Shown here: one piece after another, positions 51,889 to 63,961 of the stretch
How the letters are laid out: every line of letters begins with the position of its first letter
How positions within the stretch are numbered: the stretch's first letter is position 1
Source of the DNA: Deltaproteobacteria bacterium
GTDB taxonomy: Bacteria; Desulfobacterota; Desulfobacteria; Desulfobacterales; Desulfosarcinaceae
Direction of reading: 5' to 3'
Length of the DNA stretch: 64,000 nt
Assembly: GCA_021824175.1 (NCBI GenBank)
Contig: JAKALP010000010.1
Coordinates: 62,001-126,000 of the forward strand
Notes under the pieces: model-generated
What the model was told of the DNA's origin: nothing
What the model saw: only the letters and a program-made list of their open reading frames with translations
Database searches by the model: none
Translations under genes and position numbers: made by a program

Positions 51889-53007
51889 ATGAAATTCACG
51901 ATCAATAAAATCGACATTGTGGATGTGCTCTCAAAAGTTCAAGGGATCACAGGAAGACGAAGCAATCTGGCTATTACAGAGTGTATTCGGATTAAAGCTT
52001 CCGATACCCATGTTCAACTCACCGCCACGGATCTGGAGACCTGTTTTGAAGGCACCTTTCCCGCCATCGTGGAGACTCCCGGAGCAATCGCTCTGAGCGC
52101 CCGCAAACTGTATGAGATTGTGCGTGAATTTCCCAGCACGGACATTTTGATTGATGAGGTGGAGAATCGATGGATCAACATCGGCAATCAAAAAGTGCAT
52201 TACCACTTGATGGGGATGAACGCCGACGATTATCCCGAGACTCCGCTGTTTGAAAGCGTGGAATTTTTTGAAATACCAGCGGCCATTTTGAAAACCATGA
52301 TCGATAAATCCATTGTCATCAGCGGCATCGGAGAAGATAAAAAACCCCATATTAATGGGGCCTTATTTGAACGCCACGCCCTTCAAACACCGGCCTGCAT
52401 TCGCATGGTCTCGACGGACGGCGGCCGGTTATCCACTTTTGAATGGATCACTCCAGCGGATACCAAAATACCAGACGGTCCCAACGTTTTGATTCCTAAA
52501 AAGGGGTTGCATGAGGTCAGCAAGTTTTTAGACAGCAGTGGCAATGTGCAGGTGGGAATATACGCCAATTACTTCATCATCAAACATGCTTCCGAGACGT
52601 TGGCGATGCGGATGATGGAAGGTCAATTTCCTAAATACAACGAGGTGATTTTTCGGGAAGGCGGTCATGATATTCAAATCGAACGAGATCCGCTGAACAA
52701 CATGCTCAAACGGATGTCTATTTTATGCACCGATAGTTACCGGGCCGCCTTTTTTACATTTGACGATGGGCTGTTGACTATTAATGCCACCAATCCAGAC
52801 ATCGGCGAGTCCAAAGAAGATATGGTTATTGATTACAGTGGAGAAAAGATGGTGGCAGCTTTCAATCCGCGCTTTTTTATTGATGCCCTGAATGGTTTGA
52901 ATGATGAAAAAGTAGTACTCAATATTCTCACCAAAGAAAAACCATGCATTGTTTCGGGCAGCGCGGATAAATCTTATTTAAACGCCATCATGCCAATGAA
53001 GGTATAA
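51889..53007 (+). CDS. dnaN: DNA polymerase III beta clamp
   Basis: 372 residues, standard length. Three clamp domains are recognisable (MKFTINKIDIVDVLSKVQGIT; LSARKLYEIVREFP; FNPRFFIDALNGL) and the C-terminus ends with the typical hydrophobic IMPMKV. It forms the sliding clamp for the replicative polymerase. gyrB starts 29 nt after its stop, with no recF between them. ATG start. Confidence 0.97.
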   Translation: MKFTINKIDIVDVLSKVQGITGRRSNLAITECIRIKASDTHVQLTATDLETCFEGTFPAIVETPGAIALSARKLYEIVREFPSTDILIDEVENRWINIGNQKVHYHLMGMNADDYPETPLFESVEFFEIPAAILKTMIDKSIVISGIGEDKKPHINGALFERHALQTPACIRMVSTDGGRLSTFEWITPADTKIPDGPNVLIPKKGLHEVSKFLDSSGNVQVGIYANYFIIKHASETLAMRMMEGQFPKYNEVIFREGGHDIQIERDPLNNMLKRMSILCTDSYRAAFFTFDDGLLTINATNPDIGESKEDMVIDYSGEKMVAAFNPRFFIDALNGLNDEKVVLNILTKEKPCIVSGSADKSYLNAIMPMKV

Positions 53008-53033
53008 AGTAAAAAGTCTGAGGAAATATTTAA

Positions 53034-55433
<2,400 letters not shown>

Positions 55434-55480
55434 TTTGATGCTGATCAGGAGAACGGCATTTTAAAGGGTCATAAAAAAAC

Positions 55481-55516
55481 GAACCCCTAAGGCATGCGGC
55501 AGTGCCTTAGGGGTTC
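55481..55516. terminator. 14-bp perfect hairpin terminator after gyrB
   Basis: GAACCCCTAAGGCA (55481-55494) pairs exactly with TGCCTTAGGGGTTC (55503-55516) over an 8-nt loop, 47 nt after the gyrB stop. A run of seven A precedes the stem (55473-55479), giving a U-tract only to minus-strand transcripts; the plus strand has just TT after it. The rest of 55434-55755 shows no gene. Confidence 0.75.
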
Positions 55517-55755
55517 TTGATAGGGTGCGCTTTTTGCTGAAGTTATAGCAAACCGCTACAAATAGAGATCAACACCATGTATGTCGTTCAATTGAAGCCA
55601 ATGGGAAATCATAGGAATTTTAAGCGCACCGCTCCTCTCGCATAGTCTGAAATGGTTGTCAACAGAAAATTTGTAGGCTGCCAAAAACATCATTATGGTC
55701 AATGGGAGCGTTTGATAATCAAGTCGGTGTTCAACAATTCTTTAGGAATTTCAAT

Positions 55756-56547
55756 ATGAAAACACATTCGATTCAGGCGCGAGATCTGCCCGATCTTTGG
55801 TTTCAAGCGGTTCATGATATTCTGGATTATGGACGTCGCTTTACCATTGATCGCGGCTCTTATGCCGGCCAGACAAGGCTGGAATATGACTATTTCTGCG
55901 GACATGTGAAATTTCCGGGTACAATACCTTTAATTCCAGATATTCCGGCCAGTTGCGGTATCCCTAATCCCGTCGAAGAAGGTTATATCTACGGCGGTCC
56001 AGGCTACGAGCGCTCTTATATTGAATACTTAATGACCGGTCATAAGCAGCCGGGCGAGTCTTATACCTACGGTGAACGGCTAACCCGCGTTCCGTTACGT
56101 GGCGATAAATTGATGTGGTGGCGCCAAGGGCAACATGAAATCATTGATCAGCGGGAAGTTGATGGAAAAATCGTATTTGAAGAAGATGGAGTACTTTACC
56201 TCAATCAAATTGAATGGATTATCGACGCCTATCGAAGGTTTGGTCATCGTAACAATCAAATGGTGTTGCAGGTGGCCCACCCATCGGATCTTACTTTGAT
56301 TGACCCGCCTTGCTTACGATCCATTGATACTCGAATCCAGGACGGCGTGCTGAATTTTTTTGTCTATTTCCGCTCCTGGGATCTTTGGGGAGGGTTGCCC
56401 GCTAATCTGGCAGGTATTCAAAATTTAAAACAGTATATGGCCGACGCCATCGGCGTTAAAGATGGAGAAATGCTGGTGGAAAGCAAGGGTTTGCACTTAT
56501 ACGGCTATGCCGAAGACTTAGCCAAACTAAGATGCCTGCGCACTTAA
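55756..56547 (+). CDS. Thymidylate synthase-like protein (ThyA superfamily)
   Basis: 263 residues from ATG 55756 (AGGA upstream; the ATG at 55702 lacks a ribosome site). The C-terminal half aligns with ThyA: active-site Cys in IDPPCLRSIDTRIQDG, then FFVYFRSWDLWGGLPANLAGI, equivalent to RSxDxxLGLPFNIA. The N-terminal half is poorly conserved (FTIDRGSYAGQTRLEYDYF), as in the archaeal-type ThyA-like proteins. It could make dTMP from dUMP or act as a dCMP/dUMP hydroxymethylase. No thyX or dihydrofolate reductase gene is near. Confidence 0.82.
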   Translation: MKTHSIQARDLPDLWFQAVHDILDYGRRFTIDRGSYAGQTRLEYDYFCGHVKFPGTIPLIPDIPASCGIPNPVEEGYIYGGPGYERSYIEYLMTGHKQPGESYTYGERLTRVPLRGDKLMWWRQGQHEIIDQREVDGKIVFEEDGVLYLNQIEWIIDAYRRFGHRNNQMVLQVAHPSDLTLIDPPCLRSIDTRIQDGVLNFFVYFRSWDLWGGLPANLAGIQNLKQYMADAIGVKDGEMLVESKGLHLYGYAEDLAKLRCLRT

Positions 56548-56622
56548 AGGCTGTTTATACTCACCGGCTGGCATCGATATGCGCTACGGCTATTGGTTGG
56601 CAAAAGTTTGTCAGATCGCTGT

Positions 56623-57984
56623 TTAGAACTCAATGTTTTTGGGTGTTCTGGGAAACGGGATCACATCGCGGATATTATTGATACCCGTCACCAACATGAT
56701 CAGGCGCTCAAAACCCAAACCAAAGCCGCTATGGGGTACGCTGCCGTATTGGCGTGACTCCAGATACCACCAATATTTCTCCTTGGAGAGCCCCATCTGT
56801 TCCATGCGCTTAAGCAAGATATCATAGCGTTCTTCGCGCTGGCTGCCACCAATGATTTCGCCGATGCCGGCCACTAGAACATCCATGCCGGCCACAGTCT
56901 GATCATCATCATTGAGTCGCATGTAAAAAGGTTTGATGGTTTTGGGGTAATCAAACACGATGACTGGTTTTTTAAAATGCGCCTCGGTGAGATAGCGTTC
57001 ATGTTCCGATTGCAGGTCCAAACCATAGCCCACGGCGTATTCAAAGGGGTGGCGGCTTTTTTCCAGGATGGACACGGCTTCTTTATATGGCAGGCGCATA
57101 AACTCGGCTTTTGCCAGAACCTCCAGCCGAGCCATCAACTCTTTATCCACAAATTTGGCAAAAAGGTTTAGATCTTCGGCGCAATGCTCCATGGTGTGAC
57201 GAGCCAGATATTGGATCAGATCTTCGGCTGTCGACATATTCTCCTGAAGATCGCAAAAGGCCATTTCCGGCTCGATCATCCAAAACTCGGCCGCGTGGCG
57301 CCGGGTGTTGGAGTTTTCAGCCCGGAAGGTTGGCCCGAAGGTATAGACGTCGCCCAAGGACAAGGCCAGCATTTCGCCTTCTAATTGGCCTGACACCGTC
57401 AAATTGGCTTCCACGCCAAAGAAATCCTCTTCGATCTTACCGCCCGAGGGGGGTAAGGTCGTTACCCGGAACATCTCACCGGCGCCCTCGCAATCCGAAG
57501 CTGTGAGAATGGGGGTGTGGATATAGCGGAAACCCCGCTCATGAAAAAATTGATGGATGGCAAAGGAGAGCTCGGAGCGGATTCGAAACGCGGCGCTGTA
57601 TTTATTGGTGCGCGGCCGCAGATGGGCAATGGTGCGTAGGAATTCATCGCTGTGGCGCTTTTTCTGCAATGGAAACGATTCCGGCGCCAAGCCTATGATC
57701 TGGATTTCGGTAGCCTGGACTTCCCATTTTTGGCCACTGCCCTGGGAAGCCACCAGCCGGCCGCTAACGGAAACGGATGATCCGGTGGTTAGTTTTCGGA
57801 CCTCATCATAATTGGGCAAATTCTCGTTCGCCAGAACCTGAAGATTGGAGAGGCACGAGCCGTCGTTGAGTTCAATAAAAGAGAAACCCTTGGCATCGCG
57901 TTTTGTGCGTACCCATCCCTTGGCTAGAATCTCATTGGCGGGCGCTGTGGCTTGAAGCAATAGCGCGATTTTGGTTCGCTTCAT
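56623..57984 (-). CDS. asnS: Asparaginyl-tRNA synthetase
   Basis: 453 residues. N-terminal OB-fold anticodon domain (KGWVRTKRDAKGFSFIELND), then class II catalytic core: FHERGFRYIHTPILTASDCEGAGEMF, motif 2 TFRAENSNTRRHAAEFWMIE and motif 3 GFGLGFERLIMLVTG, with the terminal INNIRDVIPFPRTP. The Asn (not Asp) identity follows from SDCEGAGEMF and the NTRRH block. It charges tRNA-Asn directly. It follows the DegP gene on the minus strand. Confidence 0.96.
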   Translation of the reverse strand: MKRTKIALLLQATAPANEILAKGWVRTKRDAKGFSFIELNDGSCLSNLQVLANENLPNYDEVRKLTTGSSVSVSGRLVASQGSGQKWEVQATEIQIIGLAPESFPLQKKRHSDEFLRTIAHLRPRTNKYSAAFRIRSELSFAIHQFFHERGFRYIHTPILTASDCEGAGEMFRVTTLPPSGGKIEEDFFGVEANLTVSGQLEGEMLALSLGDVYTFGPTFRAENSNTRRHAAEFWMIEPEMAFCDLQENMSTAEDLIQYLARHTMEHCAEDLNLFAKFVDKELMARLEVLAKAEFMRLPYKEAVSILEKSRHPFEYAVGYGLDLQSEHERYLTEAHFKKPVIVFDYPKTIKPFYMRLNDDDQTVAGMDVLVAGIGEIIGGSQREERYDILLKRMEQMGLSKEKYWWYLESRQYGSVPHSGFGLGFERLIMLVTGINNIRDVIPFPRTPKNIEF

Positions 57985-58067
57985 TTGATCCTCCCAGACT
58001 TTCCGGAGCTTCTGATTATGTCTCCATTAGATTTACTTTAACGACGCTCCATCGGTGGCGAGCCCAA

Positions 58068-59486
58068 TCAGGGAGCCATTCGTACCGTAAGATGATACAC
58101 CTGGGTTTCGCGCTGGATCAGCAACAGCAGAGAAGATTTCAGACGGCACTTGATCATGGCGGTAGTAAATTCTTTTTCAGTCGTCACGGCCGCACCATCC
58201 ATTTGTAAAAGCACATCCCCAGGCGCCACACCGATGCGGGCCAGATATGAGTCTTGGCGCACACGGGTCAAGACCACTCCCTGGGCCGCATTGATGCGGT
58301 AGCGCTTGCGCAAAGCGGCGGTTATATCCGCAACCTCTACGCCCAGGCGGCGCCACGCCAATTGGGGCACACGTGCTTCCGGAAAAGCTGACGTGCGAAT
58401 TTCGATTTCCTTGACATGGCTGTTGCGCTGGTAAGTGACAAGCAGGGTTTCGCCAGCCGGAATTTCACGCACGACGGAAAAGTAGTCCTTGGAGGTAGTG
58501 ATTTTATTGCGACGCAGGGTAAGAATCACATCTCCGGATTCCATGCCTGCCTTTTGGGCTGGACTGCCTTCTTCCACCAGATTGACCACCACACCCTGGC
58601 CTGGTTTCAGGCCGAGATACTGGGCCATGCGGGCATCCATTTCCTGCACCACCAAACCGATCCAAGCCTGGACCACATGCCCGTATTGAATCAGGTCGGC
58701 AATGATACGTTTGGCCTTATTAATGGGGATGGCAAATCCGATGCCCTGGGCCTTGGCATAAATGGCCGTGTTAATGCCGATAAGTTCACCGTTAATATTC
58801 AGCAGCGGGCCACCGCTGTTGCCTGGATTGATGGAGGCATCGGTTTGGATGAATTCGTGGTATACTCGCTGCTCATCGGTTTTGATGCTGCGGTTAATAG
58901 CGCTGATTACGCCGGTGGTGACTGTATGGGAGAAGCCAAAGGGGTTGCCGATGGCAATGATGGTTTCGCCGATCATGATGTCATCAGAATTGCCCATGGC
59001 CACGGCCGGCAGCGGCTGGTCCGATTGAATTTGCAGGACGGCCAGATCCGAGTCCGGATCCGTACCTACAATGCGAACTTCAAACAACCGCTCATCTTGA
59101 AGGCGCACATTGATGGTGGCTGCCCCCTCAATGACATGGGCATTGGTGAGGATAAAGCCTCGTTGACCATCGATAATGACTCCCGAGCCCAAGCTCACCT
59201 GCTTTTGGGGCCTGGGTTCGAAGAAATCCTGGAAGAAATTATCAAAAATGGGATTACCACCGAAAGGATTGGGCCGGTTGTTAACCACATATTCCGAGCT
59301 TATATTGACCACGGCCGGCCCGACCGCTCGAACAGCTCGGACGACGGGTGTTTCGCGATCAAACCCTATGGCTGGCGTTATTAAGAGCCACATCCACATG
59401 GCAATTGCGCTGGGGAAGACCATTAATAAGCGGCTCCCCGTGGCCAGCCAGGTTTTCGTCTTGCTTTGCGAGGGATTTTTTGACAT
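58068..59486 (-). CDS. DegP/HtrA-family periplasmic serine protease
   Basis: 472 residues from ATG 59486 (AAAAGG six bases upstream); a longer in-frame reading overlaps the divergent gene and is not used. A membrane anchor or signal peptide (about 15-40) is followed by the trypsin-like domain with catalytic His (LTNAHVIEGA), Asp (DSDLAVLQI) and Ser (INPGNSGGPL). Two PDZ domains follow (GLKPGQGVVVNLVEEGSPAQ and GVVLTRVRQDSYLARIGVAPG). It degrades or refolds damaged envelope proteins. It is divergent from the radical SAM gene by 66 bp. Confidence 0.95.
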   Translation of the reverse strand: MSKNPSQSKTKTWLATGSRLLMVFPSAIAMWMWLLITPAIGFDRETPVVRAVRAVGPAVVNISSEYVVNNRPNPFGGNPIFDNFFQDFFEPRPQKQVSLGSGVIIDGQRGFILTNAHVIEGAATINVRLQDERLFEVRIVGTDPDSDLAVLQIQSDQPLPAVAMGNSDDIMIGETIIAIGNPFGFSHTVTTGVISAINRSIKTDEQRVYHEFIQTDASINPGNSGGPLLNINGELIGINTAIYAKAQGIGFAIPINKAKRIIADLIQYGHVVQAWIGLVVQEMDARMAQYLGLKPGQGVVVNLVEEGSPAQKAGMESGDVILTLRRNKITTSKDYFSVVREIPAGETLLVTYQRNSHVKEIEIRTSAFPEARVPQLAWRRLGVEVADITAALRKRYRINAAQGVVLTRVRQDSYLARIGVAPGDVLLQMDGAAVTTEKEFTTAMIKCRLKSSLLLLIQRETQVYHLTVRMAP

Positions 59487-59552
59487 GAAAAGCCTTTTTT
59501 CTAATTTTCTCCAATAATTGAAACCGCTGGAAACTATTACTCTTAACTTAAC

Positions 59553-62078
59553 ATGCCCAAACCCGCCATTCAAGACATCCTGGCCAAAGTTGAACGGCCC
59601 AGCCGCTACTTGGGCACTGAACCCCACCGGGTGCTCAAATCGCCTGACCGGGTTGCCCTGCATATGGCTTTGGCCTTTCCCGATCTGTATGAAATCGGGA
59701 CCTCGCACTTCGGTATCCAGATCCTGTATCACCAACTCAATGAGCGCAGCGATATTTATGTGGAAAGGGTGTTTGCGCCGGCCAAGGACCTTGAAGCCGC
59801 CATGCGCCAGCAAGACCAGCCGCTAACCAGCCTGGAAACCCGGACACCGCTCAACCAGTTTCATATCATCGGTTTTAGTCTGCTCTATGAGTTAAACTAC
59901 ACCAATGTCCTAAATATGCTCAATCTGGCCGGTATTGCGTTATATGCCGATCAGCGCACTGAGGCTGACCCCATAGTGATTGCCGGCGGCCCTTGCGTAG
60001 CCAACCCAGAACCAATGGCGCCTTTTTTTGACGCCATGCTCTTTGGCGATGGCGAGACGGCCCTTCTTCAAATGGCGGAGGCCTGGATCGCTTGGAAAAA
60101 AGAGGGGCAGGGGCGGCGCCGGCGGGAGCTGTTAGATCGCTGGTCCCGAATTCAAGGGGTTTATATCCCAAGCTTTTTCACAGCAACCTATGACGATGGG
60201 GGCTTCCAGCATCTTCATCCACAAAACCCGAAATACAGTGCTGTGTCCCGGGCCATAATTCCAGAATTGGAATCCGCCTTTTTTCCAGAGCGGCCGGTGA
60301 TTGCCTTTGGCAAGCCAGTGCACGATCGATTGCGGCTGGAGATCTCCAGGGGGTGCACCCGCGGCTGCCGATTTTGTCAGGCTGGTATGATCTATCGACC
60401 CACCCGCGAACGCTCGCCCCAACGGTTACTGGAGATGGCATCGTCCGCGCTTTCAGCCACGGGTTATGAGGATGTTTCTCTGCTCTCCCTGAGCACGGGG
60501 GATTACACCTGCCTGGCCGCCCTGATGGAAGCCCTGATGGCTCGGTGCCACAGTCAAAGGGTGGCGGTTTCGTTGCCCTCCATTCGGGCCGGTACCCTGA
60601 CACCCGATCTAATGGCCCTTATTAAAAAGGTACGCAAGACCGGATTTACCATTGCACCGGAGGCCGGCAGTCAGCGGTTGCGGGACGTGATCAATAAAAA
60701 TTTGAGCTATGAGGAGATTGCGGCCACGGTTCAGGATGCTTTTGCCATGGGGTGGCAGGTGATTAAGCTCTATTATATGATCGGACTGCCCACTGAAACT
60801 CAGGCAGATCTGGAAGCCATCGTAGAGATGGTTCAGGCCTTGAAACAAATTAAGGGGCCGGCCCGGCGAAGGGGCCAGATCAATGTCAGCGCCACCACCT
60901 TTATCCCCAAAGCCCATACGCCCTTTCAGTGGGAAAGTCAGCTCTCTCTTGAAGAATCCTGGAGCAAAATCGAATATTTGAAATCCAAATTACGAATCCC
61001 TGGCGTCCAGTTTAAATGGCAAAATCCAAATATGAGCTTATTGGAAGGCGTTCTGGCGCGCGGAGACCGCCGCCTGGCTCAAGTGATTGAAACGGCGTGG
61101 CGTTCGGGCTGCACGTTCGATGGTTGGAGCGACCAGCTACTGTTCCCTCATTGGCAACAGGCATTCGAGGCATGCAGCATATCCATGGATTTCTTCACTA
61201 TCCGACAGCGTTCGGTGGATGAGCCTTTGCCCTGGGAGCATATGGATGCCAGGCTGACCCCAGGGTTTTTAAAATCCCAGCGAGAGGCTGCTATTCAAGT
61301 CCAGACCTTAGAGGATTGTCGCCTGGGAAAATGTCATCAATGCGGGGTATGTGATTTCAAACAGGTTCAGCCGCAACGATTTCCCCAGGGACCGCCCCCA
61401 GGGGCGTCCACCACTGCAACAGAGGAACAAGAAGCGTTCCAATCAATGCAGCTGTATTACACCAAAATGGGAGCGGCACGGTTTTTTGGTCATCTGGAAG
61501 TGGCGACCATCTTTGCCAGGGCTTTGCGGCGCGCCCAAATTCCAGTGCAATATTCCCAGGGCTTTCATCCCATGCCGCGAGTTTCCTTTGATGATCCGAT
61601 CCCATTGGGCATGGAGAGTCAAGGGGAGCGCCTGCAGCTAAAGGTTGCCCCCCATATTTCCTGTCAGGCCTTGACCGAAGCGCTAAACGCCCAGCTTCCC
61701 GAAGGAATTGTGGTCGGGGAGTGCCAACCCGTGTTGCCAGGTAGCAAGCGTCAACGAATCTTTCTCGATCAATATCGTGTCGAGCTGAACACCACGGAAA
61801 TCGATTTGGGTTGCCTGGAGAGATTTCAAGCCGCCGATCAGTGGCCATACATACGACCGAGTCGCAAGGGGCTTTGCCGCGAAGTGGATCTTAAACAATG
61901 CGTGGTGGCATTAGAAGCCCCTGATGCCCATACCTTGCAGTTATCTATCGAGCGCAAAACCCCCTTCACCCTCCGGCCAGGAGAAATTTTGCGCAGCATT
62001 TTTAATATCCCGGAATCGGCGTTACCCACAATTCGGGTTGTGAAGTTATCGCCCCAAGGATATGTTGAGGAAACTTAA
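59553..62078 (+). CDS. TIGR03960-like radical SAM protein with TIGR03936/DUF2344 C-terminus
   Basis: 841 residues. An N-terminal B12-binding-like region (about 30-180; ALAFPDLYEIGTSHFGIQIL, YADQRTEADPIVIAGGPCVAN) leads into a radical SAM core with C-x3-C-x2-C in SRGCTRGCRFCQAG (about 270). A Cys cluster CRLGKCHQCGVCDF lies near 600, and a DUF2344 domain (about 640-835; YYTKMGAARFFGHLEV, YSQGFHPMPRVSFDDPIPLG) ends the protein. The family sits next to RNase G/E in many bacteria and may modify tRNA or rRNA, but its reaction is not established. rng begins 48 nt later on the same strand. Confidence 0.93.
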   Translation: MPKPAIQDILAKVERPSRYLGTEPHRVLKSPDRVALHMALAFPDLYEIGTSHFGIQILYHQLNERSDIYVERVFAPAKDLEAAMRQQDQPLTSLETRTPLNQFHIIGFSLLYELNYTNVLNMLNLAGIALYADQRTEADPIVIAGGPCVANPEPMAPFFDAMLFGDGETALLQMAEAWIAWKKEGQGRRRRELLDRWSRIQGVYIPSFFTATYDDGGFQHLHPQNPKYSAVSRAIIPELESAFFPERPVIAFGKPVHDRLRLEISRGCTRGCRFCQAGMIYRPTRERSPQRLLEMASSALSATGYEDVSLLSLSTGDYTCLAALMEALMARCHSQRVAVSLPSIRAGTLTPDLMALIKKVRKTGFTIAPEAGSQRLRDVINKNLSYEEIAATVQDAFAMGWQVIKLYYMIGLPTETQADLEAIVEMVQALKQIKGPARRRGQINVSATTFIPKAHTPFQWESQLSLEESWSKIEYLKSKLRIPGVQFKWQNPNMSLLEGVLARGDRRLAQVIETAWRSGCTFDGWSDQLLFPHWQQAFEACSISMDFFTIRQRSVDEPLPWEHMDARLTPGFLKSQREAAIQVQTLEDCRLGKCHQCGVCDFKQVQPQRFPQGPPPGASTTATEEQEAFQSMQLYYTKMGAARFFGHLEVATIFARALRRAQIPVQYSQGFHPMPRVSFDDPIPLGMESQGERLQLKVAPHISCQALTEALNAQLPEGIVVGECQPVLPGSKRQRIFLDQYRVELNTTEIDLGCLERFQAADQWPYIRPSRKGLCREVDLKQCVVALEAPDAHTLQLSIERKTPFTLRPGEILRSIFNIPESALPTIRVVKLSPQGYVEET

Positions 62079-62126
62079 TGCCAGCCGCGGTCTGGATAAT
62101 GACCCCAACTAATGAGATTAGAGTTT

Positions 62127-63680
62127 ATGGCCAACAAGAAAATCATCATCAATGACATGCCCCATGAAACCCGCGTGGCTCTCGTGGAAGAGGGCAACAT
62201 CGTCGAGCTTTTCATCGAACGCCAAGGGGCTTCGGACAGCTCGGGCAATATTTATAAGGGCCGGATCCAGCGCGTTCTGCCCGGAATGCAGGCCGCTTTT
62301 GTGGATGTGGGTCTGAGCCAAGCCGCCTTTTTGTATGTGAATGACATTAAAAGCGACAGCTTCGAGGATCTCGAATCGGTTTTTGGCGAGACGGATCGCG
62401 ATGGGTATATGCCCATGGGCCCTGATCCGGACAATGGGTCCGCGCCCCGCGCCAGCGACAAAGGGACGGTGAACATTGTCGATTTGATCAGTGAAGGGCA
62501 GGAAATTTTGGTCCAAGTGGCCAAGGCCCCCATGGGTACCAAGGGGGCCCGCATCACCACCTATATTTCTCTTCCCGGTCGTTTTCTGGTGCTGATGCCG
62601 ACCTCCAACCATATCGGTGTTTCGCGCCGCATCGAAGATGAATCCGAACGTCTGCGTTTGAAGGAAACCGTAACCGGTCTGCGTCAGGACAATCTAGGAT
62701 ACATCGTGCGCACCGCAGCCGAAGGGGTCGAGGCCTCCAAACTGGCCCAGGAGATGGAGTTTCTTAAAAACCTGTGGGCCGGTATCCAGCGCAAATATCA
62801 GCATGCACCAGCGCCCTGTCTAATCCACCAAGAGCTGGATGTCAGCTTGCGAGCTGTCCGGGATTTATTGGTGCACGAAGCTGAGAAACTGATCATCGAC
62901 TCCCGCAGCGGATGCCAGGAGATCTTGAATTTCTTAGAAACCTTTATGCCCAATTTGAAAGACGCCGTTGAGCTCTACGAAGGACACGAGCCTATCTTTG
63001 ACGCCTACAATTTAGAAGGAGATATCTTCCGGGCTTTGCGCCGCAAAGTGTGGCTCAAATCCGGCGGCTACATCATCATCGAGCAAACCGAGGCCTTGGT
63101 CGCCATCGATGTGAATACCGGCCGGTATGTGGGCAAACACAATCTGGAGGAAACTATCCTGAAAACCAATCTGGAGGCGGTCAAGGAAATTGCTTTCCAG
63201 GTCCGGTTAAGGGATTTGGGCGGTATAATCATTATTGATTTCATTGATATGGAGAAAAAGACCAATCAGGAAAAAGTGTTCACTGCTCTCAAGGAGGCTT
63301 TTTCCAAAGATCGCAGCAAAACCCACATTTTGCCCATGTCGGAGATGGGGCTGATCCAGATGACCCGCAAACGCATCCGGCAGCCATTGTCCAGGCAATT
63401 ATGCGAGGCGTGCTTTTACTGTGAGGGGGAAGGCTATCTACTCTCGGCCCGTACTATATGCTACAACATTCATCGAGAAATTCTGCGCAATATGAACGAT
63501 ATGATGGGAGCCGGCATCACCCTGAAGGTCAATCCCCAAATTGCCGAACTACTTTTGGGCGAAGAAAATCATATCATCATATCCCTTGAAAAGAGCATTG
63601 GGCGTCGGGTGACTATTTATCCCGAAGCGCGTTTTCATCTAGAAGAATTTGATGTACTGGAGACCTACAGTACGGACTAG
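62127..63680 (+). CDS. rng: Ribonuclease G/E family endoribonuclease
   Basis: 517 residues from ATG 62127 (MANKKIIINDMP); an ATG five codons upstream is possible but has no RBS. Domains: S1 (about 35-140; NIYKGRIQRVLPGMQAAFVDVG), RNase E/G catalytic core with ALVAIDVNTGRYVG and LRDLGGIIIIDFIDM (metal-binding Asp residues), and the zinc-link Cys pair in CEACFYCEGEGY. The length matches RNase G, without the RNase E scaffold tail. It processes rRNA and mRNA. Confidence 0.96.
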   Translation: MANKKIIINDMPHETRVALVEEGNIVELFIERQGASDSSGNIYKGRIQRVLPGMQAAFVDVGLSQAAFLYVNDIKSDSFEDLESVFGETDRDGYMPMGPDPDNGSAPRASDKGTVNIVDLISEGQEILVQVAKAPMGTKGARITTYISLPGRFLVLMPTSNHIGVSRRIEDESERLRLKETVTGLRQDNLGYIVRTAAEGVEASKLAQEMEFLKNLWAGIQRKYQHAPAPCLIHQELDVSLRAVRDLLVHEAEKLIIDSRSGCQEILNFLETFMPNLKDAVELYEGHEPIFDAYNLEGDIFRALRRKVWLKSGGYIIIEQTEALVAIDVNTGRYVGKHNLEETILKTNLEAVKEIAFQVRLRDLGGIIIIDFIDMEKKTNQEKVFTALKEAFSKDRSKTHILPMSEMGLIQMTRKRIRQPLSRQLCEACFYCEGEGYLLSARTICYNIHREILRNMNDMMGAGITLKVNPQIAELLLGEENHIIISLEKSIGRRVTIYPEARFHLEEFDVLETYSTD

Positions 63681-63697
63681 AGTCTTCGAATACTTGT

Positions 63698-63727
63698 TGA
63701 CATCTTTTCGGGCATGTGATTATTTTC
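63698..63727 (+). promoter_or_regulatory. Candidate rpmH promoter
   Basis: TTGACA (63698-63703) is followed after 18 nt by TATTTT (63722-63727), which keeps four of six TATAAT positions and has TG upstream. The start would lie near 63734, about 90 nt before the rpmH ATG at 63827. A strong promoter is expected for this gene. Confidence 0.55.
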
Positions 63728-63826
63728 ACGGGTTATTCGAGTTAATTAGCTGTTAACAAACCGAATTTTTTCGGAATTGGATAGGATCCGACACCAAAGA
63801 CAATCGCGAAATAAGGGAATGCAATC

Positions 63827-63961
63827 ATGAAAAGAACCTATCAGCCAAGCAAGATCAGACGAGTACGGACACACGGGTTTCGCAAAAGACTCTCCACCAG
63901 GGGAGGGCGCCTCGTTCTAAAGAGAAGACGCGCCAAAGGTCGCAAGCGTTTGGCCCTCTGA
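63827..63961 (+). CDS. rpmH: 50S ribosomal protein L34
   Basis: 44 residues with the complete L34 signature [20 protein letters not shown], then [20 protein letters not shown] at 63827, with AAGGGAA about 8 nt upstream; stop TGA at 63959-63961. The remaining 39 bases of the window show no further gene start; rnpA normally follows rpmH and is expected just outside. Confidence 0.98.
   Translation: MKRTYQPSKIRRVRTHGFRKRLSTRGGRLVLKRRRAKGRKRLAL

Noticed and set aside
59487-59813. 109-residue N-terminal extension of the DegP reading frame
   Set aside because: It overlaps the divergent radical SAM gene, has no DegP similarity and lies before a signal-peptide start with a good RBS.
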